Positions 1 to 8,409 of a stretch of 64,000 nt of DNA are shown piece by piece. The first letter of the stretch is position 1. Each line of letters begins with the position of its first letter. Under the pieces are notes generated by a model. The model was not told where the DNA came from. It made no database searches and saw only the letters and a program-made list of their open reading frames with translations. This DNA comes from Bacteroidetes bacterium UBA7662. Lineage in GTDB: Bacteria > Bacteroidota > Bacteroidia > UBA7662. The position numbers and the translations under genes were made by a program. Location: NCBI GenBank assembly GCA_002483345.1, contig DLHS01000018.1, positions 255,776 to 319,775 on the forward strand. The letters are read 5' to 3'.

Positions 1-133
1 GCTGGCCTGAAAGTGAGCCAGCCGGACTCAGCCAGCCGGGTAGCCACAGACTGAGGAGTATGCACACCAGCAGAAAGAGTATACCCTGCCGCTCGGTTTT
101 GCCCAGCACCCAGAAGTTTTGCCAATAATGCAT
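1..133 (-). CDS. N-terminal fragment of a membrane-anchored protein, possibly ComEA-like (cut by window edge)
   Basis: Only the first 44 codons are inside the window. They start with ATG at 133 and encode a short basic or aromatic N-terminus followed by one strongly hydrophobic segment (GILFLLVCILLSLWLPGW). The gene lies 18 nt downstream of the small NSS subunit, so it is probably in the same transcript. A short leader, 'KTERQGI', then a single transmembrane helix resembles Bacteroidota helix-hairpin-helix (ComEA-type) proteins. The diagnostic domain would lie beyond the edge, so this identity is a guess. Confidence 0.45.
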   Translation of the reverse strand, partial: MHYWQNFWVLGKTERQGILFLLVCILLSLWLPGWLSPAGSLSGQ

Positions 134-151
134 GGCAAGGAGTATTTTTGA

Positions 152-295
152 CTAACGAGGCTCCTCGTCGTTTTCCGAATAAGAATCCGGCTCAGGCCGG
201 GCTGGGGTGGTCAGCACTTTGTAGAAAAAGTAACCCGTAATGACTGTCACCAAAATCTGGACCACCATCATGGTGATAAATGCACTGTTGCTCAT
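152..295 (-). CDS. Small single-span subunit of the NSS transporter (MetS-like)
   Basis: This is a 47-codon gene whose ATG overlaps the stop of the upstream transporter gene (ATGA at 292-295). It encodes a hydrophobic helix at about residues 5-28 (ITMMVVQILVTVITGYFFY), followed by a short acidic, proline-rich tail ending DEEPR. A tiny one-helix protein translationally coupled to a sodium:neurotransmitter-symporter gene is the arrangement of MetP/MetS in Corynebacterium, where the small subunit is needed for methionine/alanine uptake. The size, topology and overlap are seen in the sequence; the subunit role is inferred by analogy, not by sequence matching. Confidence 0.72.
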   Translation of the reverse strand: MSNSAFITMMVVQILVTVITGYFFYKVLTTPARPEPDSYSENDEEPR

Positions 296-2121
296 GATGC
301 TAATCTCCCTGAAAGTTTACGTTTAACGGTGGCACGGTGTACCAGATAAGCCAAAAAGCCAAACAACAGCATCAAATACAGACGGGACATATCCGTGTAA
401 AAAATGCGGTTTACAAAAGAACCGGTTGCCAGGTGATCGGATTTTTGCACCAAATCTCCTTCCCTTACCTGCAAGGCGTGTTTGGAGGGGCTGAAATCAT
501 AGGTTGCGCGTTTCGCACCGCTGGTCTCATCTACTATCTCCATCTTCACACCATTACGTTCCGTATAGATACGGGATACTTTACCGCTGACTCCTGATTC
601 AAAGTAGTCTGCAAAGTAATCCCTGTTCACATCGATGCCCAGGTGGGTGATATTGCCTATGATAGAGGTTTTATCAAGTTCCCAATCTCCGCTGAAAGCC
701 TTCTTCCAGTCATTGTCCTTGGGCGTAAACAGAGCAGCCAGGAATACCACCAACAGCAAGAGTGGGGTAACATACTTGATGATGGGTTTGTAAATGCGCG
801 GCACCTTCATGTCGGCACCCATGTTGATTTCTTCCCAGCCTTTGTCTATGCCGAAAATCCAGGAGAACAGTATGGTTTCCGCCAGGGCAAATACCACCAG
901 CGAGACAGTCCCTGCCCAATAGTCATATTCATCAAAAACACCTTCCTGAAAGAAGAAAACGGTGGGTAGTCCCATCAGCAATACGATGAGTCCGAACGAC
1001 CAGGCTCCTTTTTTCAGGTTCCAGCCAAATTCGTCCCGCATGAAGCCCATCCAGGGAGTACCCATGGCGAGCGACGAAGTAATACCCGCGAAAAAGAGCA
1101 AGCCGAACCACATAAAACCAGCTGCCGTTCCAAGGAAAGTACCCCATTTCTGGAAAAGATACGGCATGGTCTGGAATGCCATCGAAAAGCCTGCGTTTTC
1201 TTTCACCCAATCAAGACCGAGATAACCTACCGCGATCGGAATGACGATAGAAGCACCCAATACAATTTCCACAAAACCGTTCATCCAGCCGGCCGACATG
1301 GCATTGAGGGCGATGTCATCCGATTTTTTCACATAGGCAGCATAACACTGTATCGTACCCATACCGACCGAAAGGGTGAAAAAGATCTGTCCGGCGGCAG
1401 CCAGCCATACTTTCGGTTCCCACAGGGAGGTGAAATCAGGCTTCCAGAGGAAGTCAAGGCCCAGAAAACTATTACAATCTGTACAATCGGCTGAGGCTCC
1501 GCTGTCTCCAAGGGTCCAACCTTTTAAGGCCAGCAAAAAGCCGAAAGCAATCAAAAGCGGCATCCCGATTTTGGCAACTTTCTCTACGCCTCCGCTTAAA
1601 CCTTTGGATAATATCCAGGTGTTCAGTACCAGACAGATGATGTAAAACACCACCGCTTCATACGGTATGCCGGTGGTAGAATGACTGACATCGGTGTAGG
1701 AACTGAAAAATCCGGCTATGCCTGTCTGGCTCATGCCTGAAAAGGTCTGCATCACCGAATGATACATATACGACAGTGTCCAGGATTCAATGTAGCAATA
1801 GTAGGCTGCCACCGCGATGTTGGTGAATATGCCAAATACCCCGAAATACTTCCAGAACTTCCGGTGGGTCATGTTATCGAGTATAAAGGGCGTGGAATGG
1901 TTGCCGAAACGGCCCCCAAAACGGCCTACCGACCACTCTATCCACAACAGCGGGATACCCATCAACAGGAAACAAACCAGGTAGGGAATGATGAAGGCAC
2001 CGCCTCCGTTTTGTACGGCCTGGACCGGGAAACGCAGAAAATTACCCAAACCAACAGCGTTGCCGGCCATCGCGAGGATGAGCCCGACCCGTGTGCCCCA
2101 GGATTCTGTAGTATTTGACAT
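292..2121 (-). CDS. Sodium-dependent transporter, NSS (SNF) family
   Basis: This 609-residue inner-membrane protein has about 12 predicted membrane helices. The first helix holds the NSS signature AGNAVGLGNFLRFP (residues 19-32), whose unwound region binds Na+ and substrate in LeuT-type transporters. Substrates of the family are amino acids or related amines; which one is moved here cannot be read from the sequence. An unusual soluble, charged loop of roughly 100 residues (about 465-570) precedes the last helix, making it longer than LeuT (about 510). The ATG at 2121 is the only start that keeps the first helix. The gene is followed by an overlapping small-subunit gene. Confidence 0.93.
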   Translation of the reverse strand: MSNTTESWGTRVGLILAMAGNAVGLGNFLRFPVQAVQNGGGAFIIPYLVCFLLMGIPLLWIEWSVGRFGGRFGNHSTPFILDNMTHRKFWKYFGVFGIFTNIAVAAYYCYIESWTLSYMYHSVMQTFSGMSQTGIAGFFSSYTDVSHSTTGIPYEAVVFYIICLVLNTWILSKGLSGGVEKVAKIGMPLLIAFGFLLALKGWTLGDSGASADCTDCNSFLGLDFLWKPDFTSLWEPKVWLAAAGQIFFTLSVGMGTIQCYAAYVKKSDDIALNAMSAGWMNGFVEIVLGASIVIPIAVGYLGLDWVKENAGFSMAFQTMPYLFQKWGTFLGTAAGFMWFGLLFFAGITSSLAMGTPWMGFMRDEFGWNLKKGAWSFGLIVLLMGLPTVFFFQEGVFDEYDYWAGTVSLVVFALAETILFSWIFGIDKGWEEINMGADMKVPRIYKPIIKYVTPLLLLVVFLAALFTPKDNDWKKAFSGDWELDKTSIIGNITHLGIDVNRDYFADYFESGVSGKVSRIYTERNGVKMEIVDETSGAKRATYDFSPSKHALQVREGDLVQKSDHLATGSFVNRIFYTDMSRLYLMLLFGFLAYLVHRATVKRKLSGRLAS

Positions 2122-2188
2122 GGATGAATTTGGTTGTTAAAAGAAGCTTTGAAAGTAAAGAGCCAAATCGGCAATGTCAAATTCCCGG

Positions 2189-3094
2189 CTATTTAGCTGC
2201 GTTAAATTGTTTCATAACCAAGCCAATCCCCTCTTCAAAAGTATGGGGTGCGTAGCCCAGTTCCTGTCTTGCCTTGTCGATGATAAAACCCGAAATCAGC
2301 GGTCTGGCTGCCTTTTGGTTGAGGGTAGATGAACTGACCGGGGTGATATAACCCTCATCGAGGCCAAAATACCGGGCCACCCTGCGTACCAACTCTTCTA
2401 CCGACATATAATCGGCGCCGCTGATGTTGTAAATGCCCTGAGCGCGTTGTTTGGCAGCCAGTATACATCCCTGGGCCAGATCCTCTGCCAGTGTAGGCGT
2501 TCTGAACTGGTCGTTGACAATACGTAATTGTTGCTGTTTTTCAAGCGCCGATTTGGCCCACAAAACAATATTGCTCCTGCTCATATCTTCCACTACCCCG
2601 AAAACCAGTACAGTCCGGAGTATACTCCAGCTCAAACTGCTTTCCTGTAGCAGTTTTTCTGCTGCCAGTTTGCTTTTGCCGTAAAAACTCAATGGGTTGG
2701 CCTGGGCTGTTTCCAGATATGGTCCCTCCGCCCCGTCAAAAATGAAGTCGGTCGACAGGTGTACCAAATGGGCGCCGATTTCTGTACATCCTTTCACGAG
2801 ATGAGCAACAGCCGTCACATTCATCTCCCAGCACAACTCCTGTTGGTCTTCACAATCGTCGACCTGTGTCATGGCGGCGGTGTGGATGACGACATCAGGC
2901 CTGTATGCCTGTAACACTTGAAAAATAGCCTTCCCGTCGGTGATATCCAAAGGTGCATAGGTAAACCCTGATACAGCCTTGAGCCGGTTGGCACCCCGCG
3001 CAGTGGCTATCAGCTCCACGGCCGGGTCGTTGTGTAAAGCAATGACCAGTTTCTGACCGAGCAATCCGTTGCTGCCGGTAATGAGTATTTTCAT
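2189..3094 (-). CDS. SDR family oxidoreductase, RmlD (dTDP-4-dehydrorhamnose reductase)-like
   Basis: This 301-residue extended short-chain dehydrogenase has an N-terminal Rossmann motif GSNGLLG (residues 7-13) for NAD(P)H and the catalytic pair Tyr138/Lys142 in YGKSK. The layout matches RmlD_sub_bind proteins, which reduce a keto group on a nucleotide-linked sugar. No other rhamnose genes (rmlA, rmlB, rmlC) are adjacent, so a different nucleotide sugar or a housekeeping role is possible. It lies 67 nt upstream of the NSS transporter on the same strand, with no terminator seen between them. Confidence 0.85.
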   Translation of the reverse strand: MKILITGSNGLLGQKLVIALHNDPAVELIATARGANRLKAVSGFTYAPLDITDGKAIFQVLQAYRPDVVIHTAAMTQVDDCEDQQELCWEMNVTAVAHLVKGCTEIGAHLVHLSTDFIFDGAEGPYLETAQANPLSFYGKSKLAAEKLLQESSLSWSILRTVLVFGVVEDMSRSNIVLWAKSALEKQQQLRIVNDQFRTPTLAEDLAQGCILAAKQRAQGIYNISGADYMSVEELVRRVARYFGLDEGYITPVSSSTLNQKAARPLISGFIIDKARQELGYAPHTFEEGIGLVMKQFNAAK

Positions 3095-3115
3095 AGCAGA
3101 TAAATACAGGGGATT

Positions 3116-3349
3116 CTAATCCCAGATGATGCTTTTACGTTTCAGGTATGATTTCAGGTCGAGCCAGAAGGCTACAATCAGATAAATGACCAACGGAGAA
3201 CCAAACGACAAAAAGGACAGGTAAATAAACACGTTTCTGACCCGGTGGGTAGATAAATCAAACTTCTCTCCCAGGTAGGTACAGACCCCGTAAGCCCTGG
3301 CCTCGAAGAAGTCTTTGATGTCGTTGGTAAGCTGTTCAACTATTTTCAT
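3116..3349 (-). CDS. Small PspC-domain membrane protein
   Basis: This 77-residue protein has a PspC-like core: residues 17-35 resemble the cytoplasmic 'GVCxYLGEKFDL' part of the domain, followed by a membrane helix at about 40-64 and a basic tail. PspC proteins act at the inner membrane, often in envelope stress sensing. The ATG at 3349 overlaps the stop of the upstream DUF2851 gene (ATGA, 3346-3349), which selects this start over an upstream in-frame extension into that gene. Translational coupling to DUF2851 is likely. Confidence 0.85.
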   Translation of the reverse strand: MKIVEQLTNDIKDFFEARAYGVCTYLGEKFDLSTHRVRNVFIYLSFLSFGSPLVIYLIVAFWLDLKSYLKRKSIIWD

Positions 3350-4614
3350 GGTGGTGCTTTCAGGAGCCAATGGTTGCCGATGAGGCAATCCAGACATCGT
3401 TTGGAGTTGCAATATACGGCATGTAACTCCAAAAGTCCCTGACTTTGCAAGGCATTTGACACCTTTAAACCAAGTTTTTCGTACTGTCGGGTGATTTGAT
3501 TCTCCTCTGCCGCGAGACTTTCCAGCCAATACAGCGCTTTGTCGGTCAGCGCGGGGAGCTGGTGGAAATGGCCATAGGCGAATACCAGCGGAACTGCACA
3601 GTTGATGAGCCAGCGGTTCATGGTTTCTCTCCCCGGCCTGGCGGTATTGAGCATAGGTTGTTTATCCCCGAACGCTGTTTCTTCCTCTTCAAAGACCTCA
3701 AAAAGCTTGTGCAGGTCGGAGGTTTCCTTTGCCTCCAGCAAATCTGCCAGCACACGGGGGTGTTGCTGCACCATCTGGTACAGCTGTTGCAGTCTTCTTT
3801 CAGGAAACGAAGCCGGAAACATCCGCAGCCGTTTCCATTGCAGGCCCAGGGGCGGGCGGAGTTTGTGTTTGGCAGCTACAAACTGATACTCCTTTTTCAG
3901 TTTCCGGGTGTATTCTCCTTCCGGTTCATTCAGAAAACCGGCCTGCCCGAACAAAGCGGCTTCAAGTTGCAGGGGTTTACCGGCCAGGCGTTGAATGGTT
4001 TTCCAGGGCAGGCTGCCGGCCAGGCGTTCAAAAGCATCTGCATTGACCCGCTGACCGAAAGCCCGGGCCAGCCACAACCAGCCGGCCGCCTCCCAGTCAC
4101 CCTGGCGGTCGTCGACCAGCTTTAAAATTTTCTCCGTCCTTTTTTCCAGCCGTTCGGCAGCGGCTCGTTCCAGCATCTGCCAGGCAGCGGTGGGGAAATG
4201 ACCCTTCCAGTGCCGGGCGCAGGGGATGGGTTCGGGACTGAAGTTCAGCAGCCGGTATCGTTTCAGCAGGGCCTTGTCTACCCGCTTTTCCAGGGTCAGC
4301 ACCGGCAGGCGGGTGCCATCCGTCAGCAGCACCTCCTCCTCGTGTTTCCATACTACATGGAGGATCACGTTTTCGTAGGCGGGGTCGTTACTGTGCCCGT
4401 GGGCTTTCCATTCGCTGCTGTTTACGTGCAATTCCACACTGCCCATCCAGCGGTGACTGCCTATCCGCAGCAACGACTCCTGGAAATCAGGGCCTGCATC
4501 CCGGTTGTAGAAGCCAGGGTGCAGAACAGTCAGTTCTTCCCCGCTTTCGAGGCGTAAATTGCTCGTATTGAAAAGCCTGTGCCGCCACACATAATGAAGG
4601 AAATACTCATGCAT
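3346..4614 (-). CDS. DUF2851 family protein
   Basis: This 422-residue soluble protein starts MHEYFLHYVWRHRLF, has a central LHPGFYNRDAGPDF segment at about residues 31-45, and ends in a Cys-rich region containing CNSKRCLDC. These match, from memory, the DUF2851 family, which is widespread in Bacteroidota and has no established function. The N-terminal part with GPDF, W and H residues has a nuclease-like look, but I cannot assign chemistry. The internal ATG at 4614 is preferred over an upstream one because family members begin near this MHE sequence. It overlaps the pspC gene by 4 nt. Confidence 0.8.
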   Translation of the reverse strand: MHEYFLHYVWRHRLFNTSNLRLESGEELTVLHPGFYNRDAGPDFQESLLRIGSHRWMGSVELHVNSSEWKAHGHSNDPAYENVILHVVWKHEEEVLLTDGTRLPVLTLEKRVDKALLKRYRLLNFSPEPIPCARHWKGHFPTAAWQMLERAAAERLEKRTEKILKLVDDRQGDWEAAGWLWLARAFGQRVNADAFERLAGSLPWKTIQRLAGKPLQLEAALFGQAGFLNEPEGEYTRKLKKEYQFVAAKHKLRPPLGLQWKRLRMFPASFPERRLQQLYQMVQQHPRVLADLLEAKETSDLHKLFEVFEEEETAFGDKQPMLNTARPGRETMNRWLINCAVPLVFAYGHFHQLPALTDKALYWLESLAAEENQITRQYEKLGLKVSNALQSQGLLELHAVYCNSKRCLDCLIGNHWLLKAPP

Positions 4615-4695
4615 ACCACAAGCTAAAGTGCCTTTCCGAAGCAAACAAGCGGCAGCCTGCAGATTGCGCCATCTGCGATAAAAGATGCGTGATAC

Positions 4696-4725
4696 TTGAC
4701 AATTCGAGGCATCACGCTATATTTG
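4696..4725 (+). promoter_or_regulatory. Promoter of tRNA-Pro
   Basis: A TTGACA box lies at 4696-4701 and, 16 nt later, TATATTTG at 4718-4725 is a perfect match to the Bacteroidota -7 consensus TAnnTTTG. The mature tRNA begins 15 nt downstream. Confidence 0.75.
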
Positions 4726-4739
4726 CACCCACTTGTGCT

Positions 4740-4814
4740 CGGGGTGTAGCGCAGTCCGGTTAGCGTACACGTCTGGGGGGCGTGTGGTCGCTGGTTCAAA
4801 TCCAGTCACCCCGA
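4740..4814 (+). tRNA. tRNA-Pro (anticodon GGG)
   Basis: This 75-nt sequence folds into a complete cloverleaf. The acceptor stem CGGGGTG pairs with CACCCCG, the D-stem is GCGC/GCGT, and the anticodon stem CACGT/GCGTG encloses loop CTGGGGG, giving anticodon GGG with G37. The T-arm is GCTGG/CCAGT with loop TTCAAAT, and the discriminator is A. The 3' CCA is not encoded. Anticodon GGG reads CCC and CCU proline codons. Confidence 0.95.
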
Positions 4815-4823
4815 CTTTTGAAA

Positions 4824-4855
4824 GCCCGGTTCATTTTTGGACCGGGTTTTCTTTT
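4824..4855 (+). terminator. Intrinsic terminator of the tRNA gene
   Basis: GCCCGGT (4824-4830) pairs with ACCGGGT (4841-4847), and the hairpin runs into a T-rich tract (TTTTCTTTT). It begins 9 nt after the mature tRNA end. Confidence 0.75.
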
Positions 4856-4900
4856 GAGAGCGCGAGAAACAAGAGGCGAGATTTCGAGAGGGTATTTTCT
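4856..4900. repeat. Fragment of the TAGACATCGAGATTTCGAG element family
   Basis: The stretch holds AGAGGCGAGATTTCGAGAGG, matching the terminal repeat seen in fuller copies at 28569-28728 and 59093-59640. No second inverted end is visible, so this is a partial or decayed copy just after the tRNA terminator. Confidence 0.55.
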
Positions 4901-4997
4901 TACTATGCTCCTCTGGCACTCTTTTGATACAGCATACACTGATTTTGGGGTTTCACAAAGTTTCATGCCAAACTTCGAACTCCCTATCTTGCAATCC

Positions 4998-6026
4998 ATG
5001 CCCCTGAAGCTCCAAATCACCTCCATACAACCCATCGGCCCCTCCGGCCGCCTCATCCGGTTTCAGAAGCCGGAGGGTTGGGTGCATCAGCCGGGGCAAT
5101 ATCTCACCTTGCTGCTTAACATCGAAGGCCAGGAAGTCCGGCGTTCCTACTCGCTTTGCAGCCTGCCGGAGGAGGCACCGGCCATCGCGGTGGAGCGGGT
5201 GACCAACGGGCTGGTTTCGCGCTGGTTGATAGCGCATGTCAAACCTGGCGATGTACTGGAAAGTCTGCCGCCTACCGGGCGATTTGTATTGGAAGAAGTG
5301 TATCCGCCGCTGCTCGTTTTTGTGGCGGCGGGGTCGGGTATTACGGCTGTTTTACCGCTCATCCGGCAAAGTCTGGCCAGCCGTCAGGGGGTTGTAAAAC
5401 TGGTGTATGCCTGTAAAAACAGGCATACGGCCTGGTTTGGAGCCAAGTTGATGTTATGGGCACTTGAAAACCCGGATCGTTTTGAACTGCACTGGTACGA
5501 AAGCCAACCTGACGACGATGCACCCAGGCACCTGGGCAACCTCCGCCTCGAGGAGCTGGTAAACAGCTGGCCAATGAGGCAAAAAGCGCATTATTATCTC
5601 TGTGGCCCTTTTGCTTTCATGCGGATGGTACGTATCACGCTGGGCTTTATGGAAATACCGGAAACAGCTATCCACCAGGAAAATTTCGCCAGCGAAGGCC
5701 AGCGGTTTTTCATCGGCAAAAGTGTGTCAGACGAATCGGTGGCATGCGAAATCCACTACCGGAAAGGAGATAAATCGGCGGTCTGGATGGTCAAAAAAGG
5801 CGAAACCGTGCTCCAAAGTGCTAAAAAAGCCGGTATACATCTCGACTACAGCTGCGAAAACGGTTTTTGCGGCACCTGTATCCTGCACAAAAAATCAGGT
5901 GAAGTGGTGCACCGCATCAACGAATTCCTCACCGATGCCGAACTCGCCGCCGGCTGGATACTCAGTTGCTCCGCTTATCCAACCACGCCCAAACTGTGGC
6001 TCGAAGAGCTGAATACAAATCCGTGA
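4998..6026 (+). CDS. Ferredoxin-NADP reductase-type flavoprotein with C-terminal 2Fe-2S domain (PaaE-like)
   Basis: This 342-residue protein has three parts. An FAD-binding barrel contains RSYS at residues 49-52; an NAD(P)-binding domain contains GSGITAVLP at 112-120; and a plant-type ferredoxin domain has ligands Cys286, Cys291, Cys294 and Cys324 (CX4CX2CX29C). It would pass electrons from NAD(P)H through flavin to the iron-sulfur cluster and on to a partner. PaaE serves the phenylacetyl-CoA epoxidase, but no paa genes are nearby, so the partner is unknown. The ATG at 4998 begins right at the flavin domain; an in-frame ATG at 4965 adds only a non-conserved leader. Confidence 0.88.
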   Translation: MPLKLQITSIQPIGPSGRLIRFQKPEGWVHQPGQYLTLLLNIEGQEVRRSYSLCSLPEEAPAIAVERVTNGLVSRWLIAHVKPGDVLESLPPTGRFVLEEVYPPLLVFVAAGSGITAVLPLIRQSLASRQGVVKLVYACKNRHTAWFGAKLMLWALENPDRFELHWYESQPDDDAPRHLGNLRLEELVNSWPMRQKAHYYLCGPFAFMRMVRITLGFMEIPETAIHQENFASEGQRFFIGKSVSDESVACEIHYRKGDKSAVWMVKKGETVLQSAKKAGIHLDYSCENGFCGTCILHKKSGEVVHRINEFLTDAELAAGWILSCSAYPTTPKLWLEELNTNP

Positions 6027-6070
6027 AAATCATAACCATCCGTGTCGTCCGCGGCCCATCCGCCGGGTTC

Positions 6071-6874
6071 TTATCCGAGCAGCTCCGCCATCTCCCCCTG
6101 CATCCGCAAAGCCTCTGCCCTGGCTGCCTCCGCAAAATCGGCACCTGAAGAAGCGTACAGTATGCTTCTGGAGGCATTTACCAGCAGGCCTGTCTGGCTG
6201 TTGGCACCATTTCGGTACACTTCTTCCAAGCTACCGCCCTGTGCGCCAACGCCCGGAACGAGTAAAAAATGTTCCGGAAACTGCTCACGGATGCGTTTCA
6301 GTTCTTCCGGCCGGGTGGCACCTACCACAAACATGGTGTTTTCGGCTGTCCCCCAACCGGCAACCTGCCGCATGGTGGCTTCGTAAACCTTTTCAGCACC
6401 GGTAGAGAGATATTGAATATCGGCAGCGCCGGGATTGGAGGTGAGGCCAAGTACAATAGCCCATTTGCCCGGATATTGCAAAAAGGGGGTGACAGAATCG
6501 CGGCCCATATAGGGGTTCACGGTGACACTGTCGAAGGCATAGGTATGGAAAAAAGTACGGGCATAGGCATCAGCGGTATTGCCGATGTCGCCACGTTTGG
6601 CATCTGCGATGGTAAAAAGGCCTTCGGGTATGGTTTCAAGCGTTGCCTGGAGGGTTTCCCAGCCTTTGGGGCCGAGGGCTTCGTAAAAGGCGAGATTGGG
6701 TTTGTAGCTCACCGCGAGATCGTGGGTGGCTTCGATGATAGCCCGGTTGAAGCTGAGTACCGGGTCTTTTTCGTTTTGGAGGATGGCCGGAAGTTTGGCT
6801 GGGTCGGTATCGAGGCCTACACAGAGGAACGATTTTTTCGCCTGTATCCGGTCGTGCAACTCGGTTTTGGTCAT
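6071..6874 (-). CDS. pyrF: Orotidine 5'-phosphate decarboxylase (type 2)
   Basis: This 267-residue cytoplasmic enzyme makes UMP from OMP, the last step of de novo pyrimidine synthesis. The catalytic tetrad region DAKRGDIGNTADAYA supplies Asp91, Lys93 and Asp96, and FLCVGLDTDP at 17-26 is the N-terminal strand. Length and motif order match the longer type 2 (mycobacterial/Bacteroidota) branch rather than the 230-residue E. coli type. Its ATG overlaps the stop of the NifU-domain gene upstream (ATGA, 6871-6874), so the two are co-translated; the functional link is not obvious. Confidence 0.95.
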   Translation of the reverse strand: MTKTELHDRIQAKKSFLCVGLDTDPAKLPAILQNEKDPVLSFNRAIIEATHDLAVSYKPNLAFYEALGPKGWETLQATLETIPEGLFTIADAKRGDIGNTADAYARTFFHTYAFDSVTVNPYMGRDSVTPFLQYPGKWAIVLGLTSNPGAADIQYLSTGAEKVYEATMRQVAGWGTAENTMFVVGATRPEELKRIREQFPEHFLLVPGVGAQGGSLEEVYRNGANSQTGLLVNASRSILYASSGADFAEAARAEALRMQGEMAELLG

Positions 6875-7131
6875 GCCTGGGGTATTTGGGTTTCGCTCAC
6901 GGCTTCAACCCCCGTAATTTCAGGAATGGCTTTTCGGATGGTTTTTTCGATGCCTGCTTTCATGGTCATGGCACTCATGCTGCAGCTTTCACAATTACCC
7001 ACCAGCCGGAGGCGGACCACCATTTGGGGGGTGATATCGATGATTTCTACATTTCCGCCATCGGTTTCGAGATAAGGGCGGATGTTATCGAGAGCAGTTT
7101 CTACCCTTTTGATCAAGTCGGCATTTCCCAT
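6871..7131 (-). CDS. NifU C-terminal-domain iron-sulfur scaffold protein
   Basis: The 86 residues form a stand-alone NifU C-terminal (Nfu) domain with the cluster-binding CxxC at Cys47/Cys50 (GNCESCSMSAMT), followed by a helix rich in the usual 'KAGIEKxI' pattern. Such proteins carry 4Fe-4S clusters to apo-enzymes. It follows mrp, another Fe-S carrier, and precedes pyrF with a 4-nt overlap. A TAATTTTG -7 box lies 7 nt before the start, so it may also be transcribed independently as a leaderless message. A second Nfu protein with an extra N-terminal domain is at 41793-42377. Confidence 0.92.
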   Translation of the reverse strand: MGNADLIKRVETALDNIRPYLETDGGNVEIIDITPQMVVRLRLVGNCESCSMSAMTMKAGIEKTIRKAIPEITGVEAVSETQIPQA

Positions 7132-7138
7132 ACGTTTG

Positions 7139-7146
7139 CAAAATTA
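7139..7146 (-). promoter_or_regulatory. -7 promoter element of the NifU-domain gene
   Basis: TAATTTTG on the minus strand fits TAnnTTTG and ends 7 nt before the ATG at 7131, implying little or no 5' leader. Confidence 0.45.
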
Positions 7147-7163
7147 CGCTATTTACCAACAGT

Positions 7164-8240
7164 TTACCCCACCGAAGCGTTCGCTGTTGCCATATTTCCG
7201 ATGGAAAGTTGCTGCGCCACCGCGCCCGCCAGCAAATTGTAGTATTTTCCGGCGGGATTGCCTTCATCCATGACAATGGGCCGGCCGTTATCGGCTGCTT
7301 CGGCTATGCCTTGTACCAACGGGATTTGCCCCAGTAAAGGCACTTGCAGCTCTTCAGCGAGGCTGACACCACCACCCCGGCCAAGCACATAGTACTTCTC
7401 GTCGGGATGCGCCAGGGGGGTAAACCACGACATATTCTCGATAACCCCCAACACCGGTATTTCAATCTGCGGCATACGGAACATGGCTGCTGCCTTGCGG
7501 GCATCGGCCAGGGCCACCTGCTGCGGGGTGGTAACAATAACAGCTCCGGCTACCCGAAGCAGTTGGGCCAGGGTGAGGTGGATATCGCCGGTACCGGGGG
7601 GCAGGTCGATGAGGAGATAATCAAGCGCTCCCCACTGCACATCGGTAAAAAACTGACGAAGGGCATTGCTCACCATCGGGCCACGCCATACGATGGCCTG
7701 GTTGGCATCTACCAGCAGCCCGATCGACATGGTGGCAATGCCATGCTTTTGGATAGGCAGGATTTTATCGCCCACCATTTCGGGCCGGGCTCCCTGCAGA
7801 CCGAACATCATCGGCAGACTGGGGCCATGGATGTCGGCATCCATCAACCCGACTTTGGCACCTGTTTGCGCCAGGGCAATCGCCAGGTTGGCAGATACGG
7901 TGCTCTTCCCTACACCACCTTTCCCGGAGGCTACCAGTATCACATTTTTAACCTCCGGTATCAGGTCGCGGGTATTGCCCTGACCTACTACGCGGGAACT
8001 CATTTGTATCTCAACCTTCATGTCCCCAAAATCCACCGCCAGTTCCCGGCGGCAGTCGGCTTCTATCTGCTCCTTCAGGGGGCAGGCAGGGGTAGTAAGT
8101 TCGATGGTAAATCGCAGGCCTTCAGGTCGTATTTCTATGTCCCTGATCATTTTAAGGGTTACCAGATCCTTGCGCAGATCGGGTTCCATCACGCGACTCA
8201 GGGCAGCCAGAACAGCGGTTTCAGTGGGATGTAAAGCCAT
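7164..8240 (-). CDS. mrp: Mrp/ApbC family iron-sulfur cluster carrier ATPase
   Basis: This 358-residue P-loop ATPase has an N-terminal MIP18/DUF59 domain (about residues 5-80) and then the deviant Walker A motif GKGGVGKST at 106-114 typical of Mrp/NBP35/MinD proteins. It binds and transfers 4Fe-4S clusters in the cytoplasm. The neighbouring NifU-domain scaffold downstream (32 nt away) fits a small Fe-S delivery operon. A perfect -7 element lies only 4 nt upstream of the ATG. Confidence 0.94.
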   Translation of the reverse strand: MALHPTETAVLAALSRVMEPDLRKDLVTLKMIRDIEIRPEGLRFTIELTTPACPLKEQIEADCRRELAVDFGDMKVEIQMSSRVVGQGNTRDLIPEVKNVILVASGKGGVGKSTVSANLAIALAQTGAKVGLMDADIHGPSLPMMFGLQGARPEMVGDKILPIQKHGIATMSIGLLVDANQAIVWRGPMVSNALRQFFTDVQWGALDYLLIDLPPGTGDIHLTLAQLLRVAGAVIVTTPQQVALADARKAAAMFRMPQIEIPVLGVIENMSWFTPLAHPDEKYYVLGRGGGVSLAEELQVPLLGQIPLVQGIAEAADNGRPIVMDEGNPAGKYYNLLAGAVAQQLSIGNMATANASVG

Positions 8241-8244
8241 GGCA

Positions 8245-8252
8245 CAAAGATA
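8245..8252 (-). promoter_or_regulatory. -7 promoter element of mrp
   Basis: TATCTTTG on the minus strand is a perfect TAnnTTTG and ends 4 nt before the mrp ATG, so the mRNA is predicted to start at or beside the start codon. Confidence 0.6.
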
Positions 8253-8409
8253 ACGACCCTACCCTCATCTTGTTTGAAACAAACCGGAGAAGCACATACA
8301 GCAGTCCCTGCCATCCCGGCATACGTTAAAATTTGAAAATGTTAATTAATAGTCATTAACAGGCTTAAATGCCCAAACAAGCTGACATTTGGGAGAACCC
8401 AACCAGACT

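Noticed and set aside
3602..4125. Frames opposite the DUF2851 gene
   Set aside because: They are shadows of a long, conserved gene on the minus strand.
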